This document shows, piece after piece, positions 34,680 through 44,505 of a stretch of DNA of 64,000 nt. Below the pieces are notes generated by a model. That model saw nothing but the letters and a program-made list of their open reading frames with translations, did not search any database and had not been told where the DNA came from. Source of the DNA: Clonostachys chloroleuca (lineage: Eukaryota > Ascomycota > Sordariomycetes > Hypocreales > Bionectriaceae); contig JBANAY010000003.1 in NCBI GenBank assembly GCA_037952775.1, positions 24,056,001 through 24,120,000 on the forward strand, read 5' to 3'. How positions within the stretch are numbered: the stretch's first letter is position 1; every line of letters starts with the position of its first letter. The position numbers were made by a program, and so were the translations under genes.

Positions 34680-35008
34680 ATTTGTTCTGTTATGGTATTG
34701 CCGATCAACAGATAATTTGAGAAGACATTGATGGATAATGATGGACCTGGGCCGGCCTCAGAGCAAGTACTTTCCAGAATTCCAAGTCTGGGTACGGTAC
34801 TCGAGAGCTTCGGCTCGGCTCCACAGCGGAGGACCGAGTGGTTGCATCACTCATACTCATTACAAACCCATTTGCTTCTCAACGCATGATTGCCATGGGG
34901 AAATCTTGGATTAGAGGAATAAGTTCAACTATCATCTACGATCTCTAGATTTCTACGTGACTGAAGTCGTTCGAGCTTGGTTTCGGAAGAGGCATCAAAA
35001 TAACCAAG
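34680..35008. promoter_or_regulatory. Divergent promoter region with a TCGGCTCCAC word
   Basis: The 329 bases lie between the ALDH-like gene and the dioxygenase gene. TCGGCTCCAC is at 34815-34824, directly preceded by CTTCGGC and followed by AGCGGAGGACCGAG, giving a dense set of CGG half-sites. Confidence 0.5.
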
Positions 35009-35996
35009 ATGGATAGCACCACAACACAGAGAAGGCGTAAACTCCTCCCCCACCGATAGCGCGACACCGACACCGAGTGCTAACAATATCCTGGCAGAGC
35101 CGACTCCCGTCTTTCTCTTTGCTCATGGGTCTACTATGATGCTTGGAGAAGAGTCAGAGCCTGCGAGGATCTGGGAGAACGTTGGCAACGAATGCCTACG
35201 CCGGGGCGTCAAACGTATTGTCATGATGGTTTGTAAAGCCATCTTGCCCGAAGACTATAGATCCAGCATTGCCTAACATTCAGCAGGGCGCCCACTGGGA
35301 CTCCCCTATGACATTGTCCGAGTCAGTATGAACCCGGCCGCAAAGAAAGACCCCGTCGGGAGCGTCACAGAGGCTCGCTACATGCCATACAAGATGGTGG
35401 CGGATCTGCAAGGAGGTGAGCGTGTCATCAACATGCTGCAAGCCGCCGGAATCAACGCCCAGGCTGATCATCATTTCGAATGGGTGCATGACACATACCT
35501 CATTATCATCCGCATGTTCCCCCACTGTCTTCCGCTGCCAACGACGATCGTGTCGATGAATGCTCGATATGATCCCCACCTACATGCTAAGATTGGAGCT
35601 TGTCTCCGGCCATTGCGATATGAAGACACAGTCATCATTGGAAGCGGAGGTTCAGTTCACAATCTCTATCAGAACCATTGGTACCAAATGCTCAACTATC
35701 GGGATAACTTTGCCCAACCTGTTCCTCCTGGAAATTGGGCCCTAGAGTTCCGACAGGCAGTGGAAGATGCTGTAACGCAAAATAAGGGCCCGTCATTGAG
35801 GCGGGCCGCGACAAGACTCATGAAACATCCTCGATACAAAGAAGCTCATGGAACCGACGATCATTTTATGGCCACCATGTTTGCGGCTGGCGCAGCAGGA
35901 GCCGAGGAGGACCAGGGCCCGAACACATTCATGGGCGAATGCTGGGAGCTAGTGAACATGTGCAATAGCCAGTATCAGCTCGGAAGTTGGGACTAG
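35009..35996 (+). CDS. Class III extradiol (LigB/DODA-type) dioxygenase, one apparent -1 frameshift
   Basis: Exons 35009-35036, 35098-35228 and 35287-35996 encode about 289 residues. Seen: PVFLFAHGSTMMLGEESEPA, RIVMMGAHWDSP, HHFEWVHDTYLII, IGSGGSVHNLYQN and a C-terminal FMATMFAAGAAG. The His residues in AHGS, GAHW, HHFEWVHD and SVHN fit the metal-binding and acid-base positions of the LigB family, which opens catechol-type rings or acts on DOPA-like diols. The exon sum is one base short, and the frame shifts in a run of four C (35303-35306) right after GAHWDS; five C would restore it. The first intron (GTAAAC..GGCAG, 61 bases, with GCTAACA branch) is needed to join the ATG to the domain. It is a strong sign that the cluster handles an aromatic diol. 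Confidence 0.83.
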
Positions 35997-36388
35997 TCTT
36001 GATTGGCATGTACGTCAATTGCAGGCCCGTGTTATTTTCCATCTTCTTGGCCCGGATCTGTTTCTAAGTTGGGCGCGATAGTAACTATCTCATACTGTAG
36101 GGCTATCAGCTTAGATGTTGCAATAAATATCCTTGAATACACTATTCGTATGTGTTGTTTGGTAGAAAAGATCTGGTTTCTCTAATGGTTCCTTTATGGG
36201 TAACTGAAAGTCAAAACTTCACTGTCATTCGCACGTTTTATTTGCATTCTCTCATCACACAGAATGCATCCCTAAGGTCTCCTATCTGGCTCAGATATTT
36301 ACTATAATATTGTCCATGGCAAATCATACATATATATTGACGTGCGTAAAGTTCAAGCCATCTGTTATTCACTCTCCAATCGTTACAT
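35997..36388. other. Intergenic region, convergent gene ends
   Basis: About 390 bases between convergent genes, AT-rich in its second half. Nothing was recognised. Confidence 0.55.
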
Positions 36389-36905
36389 CTACCACTCGCC
36401 ACCCACTTGAGATTTACCTATATCCGTCAGCCTTCCCGCGGTATTTCTCCAAAGTTGAGCCCAGATCTAGACAATAAAGTTAGTGAGAGCAGCGAGACGT
36501 AACATTCAGATGACGCACCGAAATGAGCCAGCACCCCCTGACCATGATTCCGCCCACAATTGTAAACAGCAGCTTCTGACGTCGTTCGTTGAGATCTAGG
36601 TGTCTATTGATGGGTCGATAATCAGGAACACGCCTGAAAGTGTCCGTCCACCAGTCGGGATTCGAAACAGGGTATGGCACTGGCGGGTGAGGAGCCAGGC
36701 TGGAGTCAAAATCGTGTGGCTGAGCCTCGCGAGCAACACCAGCGACAATGACCACGTTGCGCTCTCCATCCTGCTGTCGGGCTGCGTATGGTTTTTCGCT
36801 CGAGTGGTGAATTCGGTAGTCTTGTAGCGCATCTTCAATCGAGGCATCGAGCCGAAGTTGCGAATTGCCGCTCGCACTGGCGGCGTCGGTTTGTGTTGTT
36901 GACAT
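36389..36905 (-). CDS. Small protein with one C-terminal membrane segment, function unknown
   Basis: Exons 36905-36519 and 36466-36389 (GTGCGT..GTCTAG intron, 52 bases) give 154 residues. The N-terminal 110 residues are polar and rich in Asp, Ser, Arg and Pro (VPYPVSNPDWWTDTFRR). A basic stretch, LNERRQKLL, precedes a hydrophobic segment, FTIVGGIMVRGCWLISIW, and a short polar tail. This suggests a tail-anchored protein. I do not recognise a family. It is divergent from the second CocE-type hydrolase and lies inside the cluster, so co-regulation is plausible. The length is normal for a small gene, and the splice signals and phase agree. Confidence 0.6.
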
Positions 36906-37320
36906 TCTGTAGATAGGAAATAGAACCTATGTGTCTACAGATGGTATGAATAGCAACTGTCGAGCTGCTGAAGACGTGTCTAAGATTGAGAGATTACACA
37001 AGGAGACGTGATCCATTCAAGCCCTTCTGAGCTTCTGAGAGTGAGTCACAAATGTGTAGTGGCAGATTGGACTTGTCATCGCAGTACGCGTGGCTAGCTT
37101 GTGGGTGCTCTTCGGCTCGGGACCACACGGCAAGCCACAAACGCGCGTGCATTTTCCGGCTAACGGAGTAGCACTCGGTAGGCTTTGGCAGTGGAATTGC
37201 TGAGAGTTGGGCCATAATCGCCGTGCGTTAAAAGGTTAAAGTAAACGAAGTTTGGTAAAGCCATCCTAGTCTTACCATGTCTTGGCCGACAAGCAATCTC
37301 GAGTCAGACAGTTAGCAACC
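36906..37320. promoter_or_regulatory. Divergent promoter region of the small membrane protein and second hydrolase
   Basis: Contains CGGCTCGGGACCAC at 37113-37126, an exact match to the reverse complement of bases 23032-23045 in the promoter of the first hydrolase. A 73-codon minus-strand ORF at 36994-37215 overlaps it and has no family features, so it was not annotated as a gene. Confidence 0.5.
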
Positions 37321-39337
37321 ATGGCTGCAAACAAATTTCTAACAATTGACAAAGATAACTATAGCTACATCTTTATCAAAAATATTGATGTTCCGCTCAA
37401 GACTTTCGAACAGGGACTTCTTCGCGCCAATGTCTACATGCCCAAGGATGCCGTTCCGTTTGGAAACAAGAAATACCCCGTCATTGCTACTTATGGTCCT
37501 TGTAAGTGCCACTAGTCGCATGCTGTCATTTTAGTTTTCTCGACCACTTGCTGATATCTATTGTGTAGATGGAAAAGATGTCCCTTATGGGGTCTTCTAC
37601 AAGAAAAGCTGGGAACAGCTCAACCCCGAAATGAAATCTGCGCACGCAGCATGGGAAACACCTGACCCTGCCTACTGGACAAGCAATGGCTATATTGTTG
37701 TGAGAACCGACGAGCGCGGAGCTGGGCAAAGCCCTGGTCTGCTAGATACTATGTCCCGAGGTACTAGTGAGGCCTTTTTCGATGTCATAGAATGGGCCGC
37801 CGAGCAAGAGTGGTCTTCAGGCAAGGTTGGACTACTTGGCATCAGCTATTACGCTGGTACTCAATGGCGTGTTGCCGCTCGAAAGCCAAAAGGCCTAGCT
37901 GCTATTATTCCCTGGGAGGGAATGAGCGATTACTACCGTGATAGGGTAAGGCACGGCGGTATCCTGTCCGACAAATTTATCGGTAAGCACACAACTCCGT
38001 CGCATGTAAGCGCGCAATCGTGCTAATACATCGACATAGATTTTTGGTGGAATAACGGAGTAGGCCCCAACCAGTACGGCAAACCAGGACGAGCTGCTCG
38101 AAATTGGGGGGAAGATACTCTTGAAGGTGATCTTGATGAGGAAACGCTCCTGAAAAACCGTCGCGACCAAACACTGGACACAGCGGTCCACAAGTTTCGT
38201 GATGAAGAATACTACCGTACTCGCGACTTTGATCTGGAGGCCATTGAGGTTCCTCTACTTAGCGTAGCCAATTGGGTGAGTTTTCTAGTCCTCCTAAATG
38301 TCTTGTCATTTTCTGACCGGCGGTGGTTTTAGGGTGGGATTTTACTCCACCTCCGAGGAAATGTTCTTGGTTGGACACGTGCTAGCTCTAAGTACAAGTT
38401 TCTTCACTTCATTGTAGGGCGGCATGACCTACCTTTCTACTACCCCGAGTCATCCGAGTTGCAGCTGTCCTTCTTCAACTGTTTCTTGAAGGGTAACGAT
38501 ATCGATGGTTGGAAATCCGGGAATCAACCTCGGGTTCGTCTTACCCTACGCAAGGGAGAGGCTGGGGTGGATGATCCGGAGAGAGAGCGGAAGTTTCCCA
38601 AGAGAGATGAGGCAGACTGGCCGTTGCCTGGGACAAAATACACCAAGTTTTACCTTACTCCGGAAAACACGCTAAGCAAAACTCCATCTTCATCCACGAG
38701 GACAATCGAGTACGAGGCGCTCACAGGGTATGCCGATCTCCCCCTCTAGTGTTTAATGCAAACCCTCGTACTAACACTTGGCTCTTCCAGGGCTCCCATT
38801 CAGTTTCATTACCAGTCCTCGTCCTCGCTTGAAATAACCGGTCACATTGTCGCCCACTTGACTGTGTCCTCATTTCGTAAATCTCCCAACACGTCTCCCC
38901 CATCAGAGATCGATCTCTTTGTCACCCTTCGCAAGATCAACGTCAAGGGAGAGGAGGTCTTCTACACCGGTACAATGGGTGATCCTGTGCCTGTCGTAAA
39001 AGGATGGCAGCGAGTCTCACTCCGGAAGGTGGATGTCAATAACATTCTTCACAAAGACTACCTCCCTCACCGCAATTACTATTCGACCGAGGTACAGCCT
39101 GTGGAGGAGGGCCAGAAGTATGAGGTGGATGTTGAAATCTGGCCAACTAATGTGGTTCTGGAACCAAAAGAGACCCTAGTGCTAGAAGTTGCTGGCCACG
39201 ACACCCAGGGTGTTGGTAAATTCTCTCACGAGCACCCCGATGACCGTAATCCAAAAGGATTGGACGGAATAAACATTATAACTGTTGGCGGAGAAGCCAG
39301 TTGGCTAACTCTCCCTGTTATTCATTCTAGCAATTAG
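37321..39337 (+). CDS. CocE/NonD-type hydrolase (X-Pro dipeptidyl-peptidase family), copy 2
   Basis: Exons 37321-37501, 37569-37982, 38040-38275, 38333-38727 and 38791-39337 join in phase to 590 residues. Seen: RANVYMPKDAVPFG, PVIATYGPYGKDVPYG across intron 1, YIVVRTDERGAGQSPG, FFDVIEWAAEQEW, the nucleophile elbow VGLLGISYYAGTQW (Ser in GISYY), AIIPWEG, and HFIVGRHDLPFYYPES with a likely catalytic His. A C-terminal beta domain ends with INIITVGGEASWLTLPV. It is the same family as the protein at 23273 but clearly diverged, so it is an old paralogue with perhaps a different ester or amide substrate. The ATG at 37321 has a strong context (ACCATGG); an in-frame ATG at 37282 is less likely. No signal peptide is visible. 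Confidence 0.88.
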
Positions 39338-39985
39338 GTAGTCGGCTAGATACCTGGAATGAATCCGATGGTTGAATAGAATTCACTAGGGTTAACAGAT
39401 CGTATCTAGTTCAGAAACCAATACCCTCCTTCCCGGTTATGTCCTCTACCCTTCATAGAAGCCTCATGTACGTACCATCGGTGACTATTTAATATAACTT
39501 AAATAATGCAAAGTCAGGCACTTTTGCATATAGTGATTTAGTTATAAGAGTGAAATTACTTCAAGGGCTTTTAGGTTTAACTTTCAGTTATAAACTTTGT
39601 TGAAAAAATAATATTACTATAATATAATAAAGGGTCTCTTAATATAGAGATTTAAATATTAAAGGTTTCTATCAGTTATAGTTAACTATATAATATAATT
39701 TAAAAAGCATAAAAAACAAAGAACGAAAAAACACTCAAATTTATCCCAAGAGCTTAATGGAAGGCTCACGACCTCCCCTTAACTTCCTAGATCATTTAGT
39801 TACGGTCAAATCTCGCCGCCGTGACTCCATTGACGTAAATTGAACTCTGTTGACGACAAAGAATACCTACTTAATATACCTAATGCTTGAGGTCTGCTTG
39901 AATGTCACCCAAGAGACTTCAATCACTCATGACCCCACAACCTCCGTCATTAAACAAATATCTCCTCTTTTTCATCTGCTCCAAT
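39338..39985. other. Intergenic region with a short AT-rich patch
   Basis: About 650 bases between convergent genes. From about 39480 to 39725 it is very AT-rich, with repeated TATA/ATAA words, possibly an old RIP-mutated repeat remnant. No gene is seen. Confidence 0.45.
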
Positions 39986-41723
39986 TCAAAGAAATCTCTT
40001 GGCACCATATCGTTGATGGAAGAGTAATGCCTTTGTCCGAATCCGCGGCCCAAATAGAATGAGAACCACCGAGAGTGCAGCAATCAATACCCACTGGATA
40101 ATAGCCATCTGCAAGAACAGTTTCTCGACACCGACTCTCGCCAACCAGTCCGAGGCAGTCTCTATCAGACCAAAAGGGATCAAATGAGTCAAAGCGTTGA
40201 TCAAAGCTACAACTTCCGATGAATCGTACGGGTAACTGTCGATGGCGTAGGACAAGACTGAGGTAGGTATAAGCATAAGGCCAGCGGCCTCCATGGCGTA
40301 CCCAACTGCTGGTCCTACATAAGACCCTTGGGGGTATGTGTATCCGAACAGTAGAAGGCCTGGTGAACAAATCACCAAGGGGACTACCAAGGTATAAAGG
40401 CGATACTCGGGTAGATGCTTGCCTTTTCTTCGACCCAAAAAGGAAGAAAGGGCGTCGGTTAAGGGACCTGCAATAGGGAATGCAATGAAAACCCCTATAA
40501 GGCTGGTGCATGCCCAATTCCCAAGTTGAGCTGGACCCCAGAGGAAAGGTGGCGCGGCGAATAGCTGATTGCAGATGACCGAGATAGTAGCGACCCTAAG
40601 AGATGTCAGCAGGGTTGAGGGCAGCTTTGAAATAGTGAGCCTTACCATGCCAGTGCGATCCCCCACATGCCGGCGGAGAGTAGAACAATAGGATCAAAGG
40701 CATACTCTATCTGTAACAAAAATGACAGCAACCATTGTCTCCCGCCCCCTCCACGTACGTGCGGATGTCTTATGTAGAACGAGTTCTGACGCCAAGTCTT
40801 GATTGGACTCTGGCTCGGGCCCAGACGGCCGGCCTGGTCAAAAATGTCGGCGTCAAAATCTGCGCTCGTGGCACCTAATTCGGCCTGGACGTTGAAGGCT
40901 GTTTCGGGGCAAAAAAAGAGAAGGGTAAGAAAGTTTACACCGCTGAGGATGGCGACCAGGATAAAGAACCACTGCCAACCTTTGGCAGCGATGAGATGGC
41001 CAGCAACAAGGGGACTGCCCTGAGCTCCAAGGCAGAGGCTTACTGAATATGCGGCCATCGCCTTAGAGTAGTTCTTCTCAAGGAATATCTCTAGAGTAGA
41101 AAGAACACTTGGTTAGAGCGACGCTGGTACGCGGTGAGTAACGGGTCTCACCTCCAATAACCGCGGGACCGACAGCCTGGACCGCGCCAGCCCCAAGCGC
41201 GCCAACAATCCGGGATCCAAGAAGGCTATTCATGGTTGAAGCTTGTGTAGCCCAGATACAGCCAGCCATGAACATGCACTGCGAGGCTAATAAAACCGGA
41301 CGTTTTCCAAAAACAACAGCAGTGGGAATCCAAAGAAAAGCACCCAGTCCAATGCAAAGGACACTATATGCGACAATCTTGCTTGCTTCTTTGTAGTTAC
41401 TATTGAGGTCATGTACCACGGATGTCAGTCCAGCAGAGATACCAGCCTATTCAAATAAAGGGATTAGGTTCAGCTCAAGCGCATCTATAAAGATAGGAAA
41501 TTTTACCGAGTAGAAGTTGCCGCAGAAAACCATGAAACAAAGGTTAGTGAGGACCAGTGCCTTGAGAATCCAGTTCCATGTCTGTATGTGTATTAGCGAT
41601 GGCCTGTGTCTAGCAGTAATGACGAGTTACCTTGGGGTGATCACGTAGCTCCTGAGCGTTGGAATCAAGGCCAACATGTTCGACCCGGGAGACCTCTGCC
41701 TTTTCCGCGTTTGAAAGCTCCAT
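39986..41723 (-). CDS. MFS transporter (DHA1-like)
   Basis: Exons 41723-41631, 41581-41507, 41446-41152, 41090-40646 and 40595-39986 join in phase to 505 residues. Seen: an N-terminal polar tail, then WNWILKALVLTNLCFMVFCGNFYSAG in helix 1, CIGLGAFLWIPTAVVFGKRPVLL, RIVGALGAGAVQAVGPAVIGE across intron 3, GWQWFFILVAILSGVNFL, a polar central loop, and a second half ending ILFGPRIRTKALL. It has the twelve-helix plan of fungal MFS carriers of small organic molecules. It is divergent from the Dabb gene over a promoter with TCGGCTCCAC. Uptake of the cluster's substrate or export of a product is the likely role. Confidence 0.87.
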
Positions 41724-42311
41724 TGTAGGTGTGTTGGGCGCCAAATAATTTAATGTTTTCTATATGTCAAAGCTAGAGAGAAGAGAACTTCGGTATTTGA
41801 GCAATATATGTATATCTTCTTTTAGCGCTAGGCTTATTTCTAGCTTCATCATACAAAACTATTGAACTTGGTTCTCATCCAAGCCCCTCCACATACTCTC
41901 CCTTACCGGTGGGGAAGTAACCTTTTCCTCGCCTTGACTAGCAATGAAAAGCTCAACTACATCAAGTTTCACTTAAGGATTGTGCGGGTAAGCTTCTGTT
42001 TGCCAAGGTGGATAATCAACCCCGCACTTTTCGGCTCCACGCCCACGATTTTGTGGGGGTGGAGAAACGATTTACTTTTCGGAAGCATGACCCAGATTTC
42101 CGCGCATATATTCCGAGCATGTCTTCCGAGGCTTCATCCATAATACCCGACTTGTTACTTTTCTATATGTACAAGTGACCAAAGCAGACAGGGCACGCCG
42201 TCTACCATTCTCAATACACCAGATTGTCATTTGATCCCCGTTGAGAACGCACTCCCATTCAACACGAAGCCTCCTCATTTGTAGCACATCCATATCACGT
42301 GGAAATTAGCA
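41724..42311. promoter_or_regulatory. Divergent promoter region with a TCGGCTCCAC word
   Basis: The 588 bases lie between the MFS gene and the Dabb gene. TCGGCTCCAC is at 42031-42040, followed by GCCCACG. This is the third occurrence in a divergent promoter of the cluster. Confidence 0.5.
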
Positions 42312-42805
42312 ATGGGCATCAACCGTGTCGTCCAGTTTCAATTCAAGTCAGACATCGGCAACGATGCTGTTGACGAGGCTAGTCTTAAGTTCTCGTAAAT
42401 CTCCAGAACACTCATTTCCTGACTCTTGTATATTTAGATATCTGCCAAGATCCAAGGTCTTAAAGATCAATGCGTACATCCTCAATCGAAGAAGCCATAC
42501 ATTCGCAGTATCGAAGGTGGCGCCGATAGTGCGCCGGAAGGTCTCCAGGTAAGCTTTCTCAGCATCTATATTCAACCATACATACCTATATTCAACCATA
42601 TATACCATACCACTCCAGTCCATGTTTATTATTGACTAATGAACTACAACAGCAAGGTATTACTCATGCCTTCGTAATTCAATTTGAGAATACAGAGGAC
42701 CGCGATTATTATGCTTTCAAAGACCCCGCCCATCTTGCCGTCGTGGCAGAGCTGGGCCCCTTCATAGAAAAGGTGCAAATCATTGACCTACCGAGGCATG
42801 ACTGA
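42312..42805 (+). CDS. Dabb-domain (stress-responsive A/B barrel) protein, first junction unclear
   Basis: The start, MGINRVVQFQFKSDIG, and the later text, GLKDQCVHPQSKKPYIRSIEGG, then QGITHAFVIQFENTEDRDYYAF and a closing beta strand, are the typical dimeric alpha-beta barrel of fungal Dabb proteins, of about 110 residues. The junction of the second intron (42549-42652) is clean, and exon 3 is 42653-42805. The first junction is not: the exon before it ends near 42395 at a good GTAAAT donor and a TTTAG acceptor lies at about 42438, but joining them puts the rest one base out of frame. Either another splice is used or a base is missing. Family members are small cyclases, isomerases or stress proteins; here a role in the aromatic pathway is inferred from location. 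Confidence 0.7.
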
Positions 42806-43116
42806 ATACATTATATAATTCTTGAGATCTAATTAGATTCCGCGCTCTAATTCAGCCACTTGTAGAGTTTTACTTAGAGAGTTAAACTAGATACAACTTA
42901 TAGCTACTGATGTCATTTGACATTGTTCACTTCACACACTCTATGCCCCGTACTCTACTAAATGGTAAAATAAGAAGGTCGTCTTTCTATTATACTAGTA
43001 TTAAGCCCATACTATAATATGATTTGCCAAGAGGCAAAGGCAACTTCGTTCGTTAACACCATACTTAGGAAGAATAACTTTGACATTCTATATATCTTTT
43101 AGTTTCTAAGATGCGA
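42806..43116. other. Intergenic region, convergent gene ends
   Basis: About 310 AT-rich bases between convergent genes. Nothing was recognised. Confidence 0.55.
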
Positions 43117-43949
43117 CTAATGCCGGGCTACCTTTGCAGCAACCACCTTTGACGCCTCACGCTGACTGATACGCTCCGCCCATGCTGCCACATTCTTTCT
43201 CGAGTCAATAAGCTCACCGAGCAGTAAGCGGTCTCTGAGGAACCCAATCCAAGGAACATGGAACAGGTCGACCAAGGTGTAAGTCTGCGCGGCATTATGT
43301 CAGCACAAGGGTTAATGCTATACAGATGTTAAGGTACGAACATTTCCAGCAAGATAGTGTTGCCTCTCCAAAACATGGCTGTAGTAGTCAAGAGTTGTGT
43401 TTAGGAGAGCCAATTGTTGGTCAACAATTGCTTGATTGGTTTCTCCAAGCTTAAAAAGTCTAGTTCCACCCCGAGTCAGTTGACATATCGAATTCCTACC
43501 TCACGCTGATGATTGAACCCACTTCTTGAAAATAAGCTCAAAACCGAGAGCTGAAACAGCAGGTTCGAAATAAGCATACTCGACACTGGCAGCCTGCTCG
43601 AAAGTCGCCAAAGCCTTGATGTCGTCAAACGCAGGGACAAGCGGGGAATTATTTCTTGCAACTAGGTATCGAGCAATTGCTCTAGATTCAAAGATTTCCA
43701 CTTCACCATCCTGAAAAACAGGTACTTTGGCGAATGGATGGTGCTCCTTCACATATTCGGAACTCTGAGTGTTTTTCGTAAGTTGATGGCTTCGACTGTA
43801 TGAAATCACGTTGTTCTTTGGCTTACCTGATGCTGCCCCTTGCCGAGATCAATCAACTTCAAGTCATACTTGATCGCAAGCTCTTCAAGCGTCAACAAGA
43901 CTTTTTGTGTGCGAGTTGAGGTGACTGTTCCGAGCACCGTAGGCGACAT
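43117..43949 (-). CDS. Glutathione S-transferase
   Basis: Exons 43949-43827, 43764-43523, 43459-43342 and 43284-43117 join in phase to 216 residues. The N-terminal thioredoxin-like domain shows VLGTVTSTRTQKVLLTLEELAI, HPFAKVPVFQDGEVEIFESRAIARYL (the cis-Pro and the glutathione-binding Glu-Ser). The C-terminal helical domain includes LERQHYLAGNTYTLVDLFHVPW, with the N-capping motif near the last intron. It is of the fungal GTT/EF1B-gamma-like class. Glutathione conjugation or maleylpyruvate-type isomerisation would both suit an aromatic pathway. Its upstream region holds two tandem copies of the cluster word. The third intron uses a GTTCGT donor. Confidence 0.87.
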
Positions 43950-44505
43950 GTTGGTTAGATAAGGCAAGGTAAAACAAGTGCAGTAAGGAGGGGCAATCTC
44001 ATGATCTATTCAGGAATGCTCTAGTATCTCCGGATAATTAAGTATTCGTTCTGGATGTGGAATGTACCAAGCGCTAGTACGTCCGCATTGCCTCTTGGAA
44101 TTGTTTTCATCGCAAGTGTGGAGCCGATGGAGCCGAGCGCTACCCGAAAGTGCTATAGACCACCATCGCGTATACAGGTTGTTGAGAGGAGAAACTGAAG
44201 TTGTTCAATGAGCTTCTAGGGTCGTAATTGTACTTGTAACTTCATATATTTATAGGACTTGGCCTTCTACAATGGCTATCTCGCTCGAGCCACAGCTGCA
44301 AGCGCAAGGATGAGTGAAACGATCGGAGCTGTAAGAGACTGGTTATGTTATCATGGTTGGAACTAGCTCCAAGTAATGTTCATACACTCGCTGTCTTGGG
44401 TCAGTTACTCTGTTAAATCCCACTAACTGCATGTACCGTGATGCGAAAAATAAACAAGGCTTGCACACACATCTCGCACCGACATGCGACGTACTTGTAT
44501 TGACC
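43950..44505. promoter_or_regulatory. Promoter region of the glutathione transferase, tandem motif
   Basis: At 44118-44127 the sequence GTGGAGCCGA is the reverse complement of TCGGCTCCAC. A second overlapping copy (TGGAGCCGAG, 44128-44137) follows directly, so this promoter carries a tandem pair. Confidence 0.5.

Noticed and set aside
36994..37215. 73-codon minus-strand ORF
   Set aside because: It lies over the shared promoter word of the second hydrolase and has no family features.
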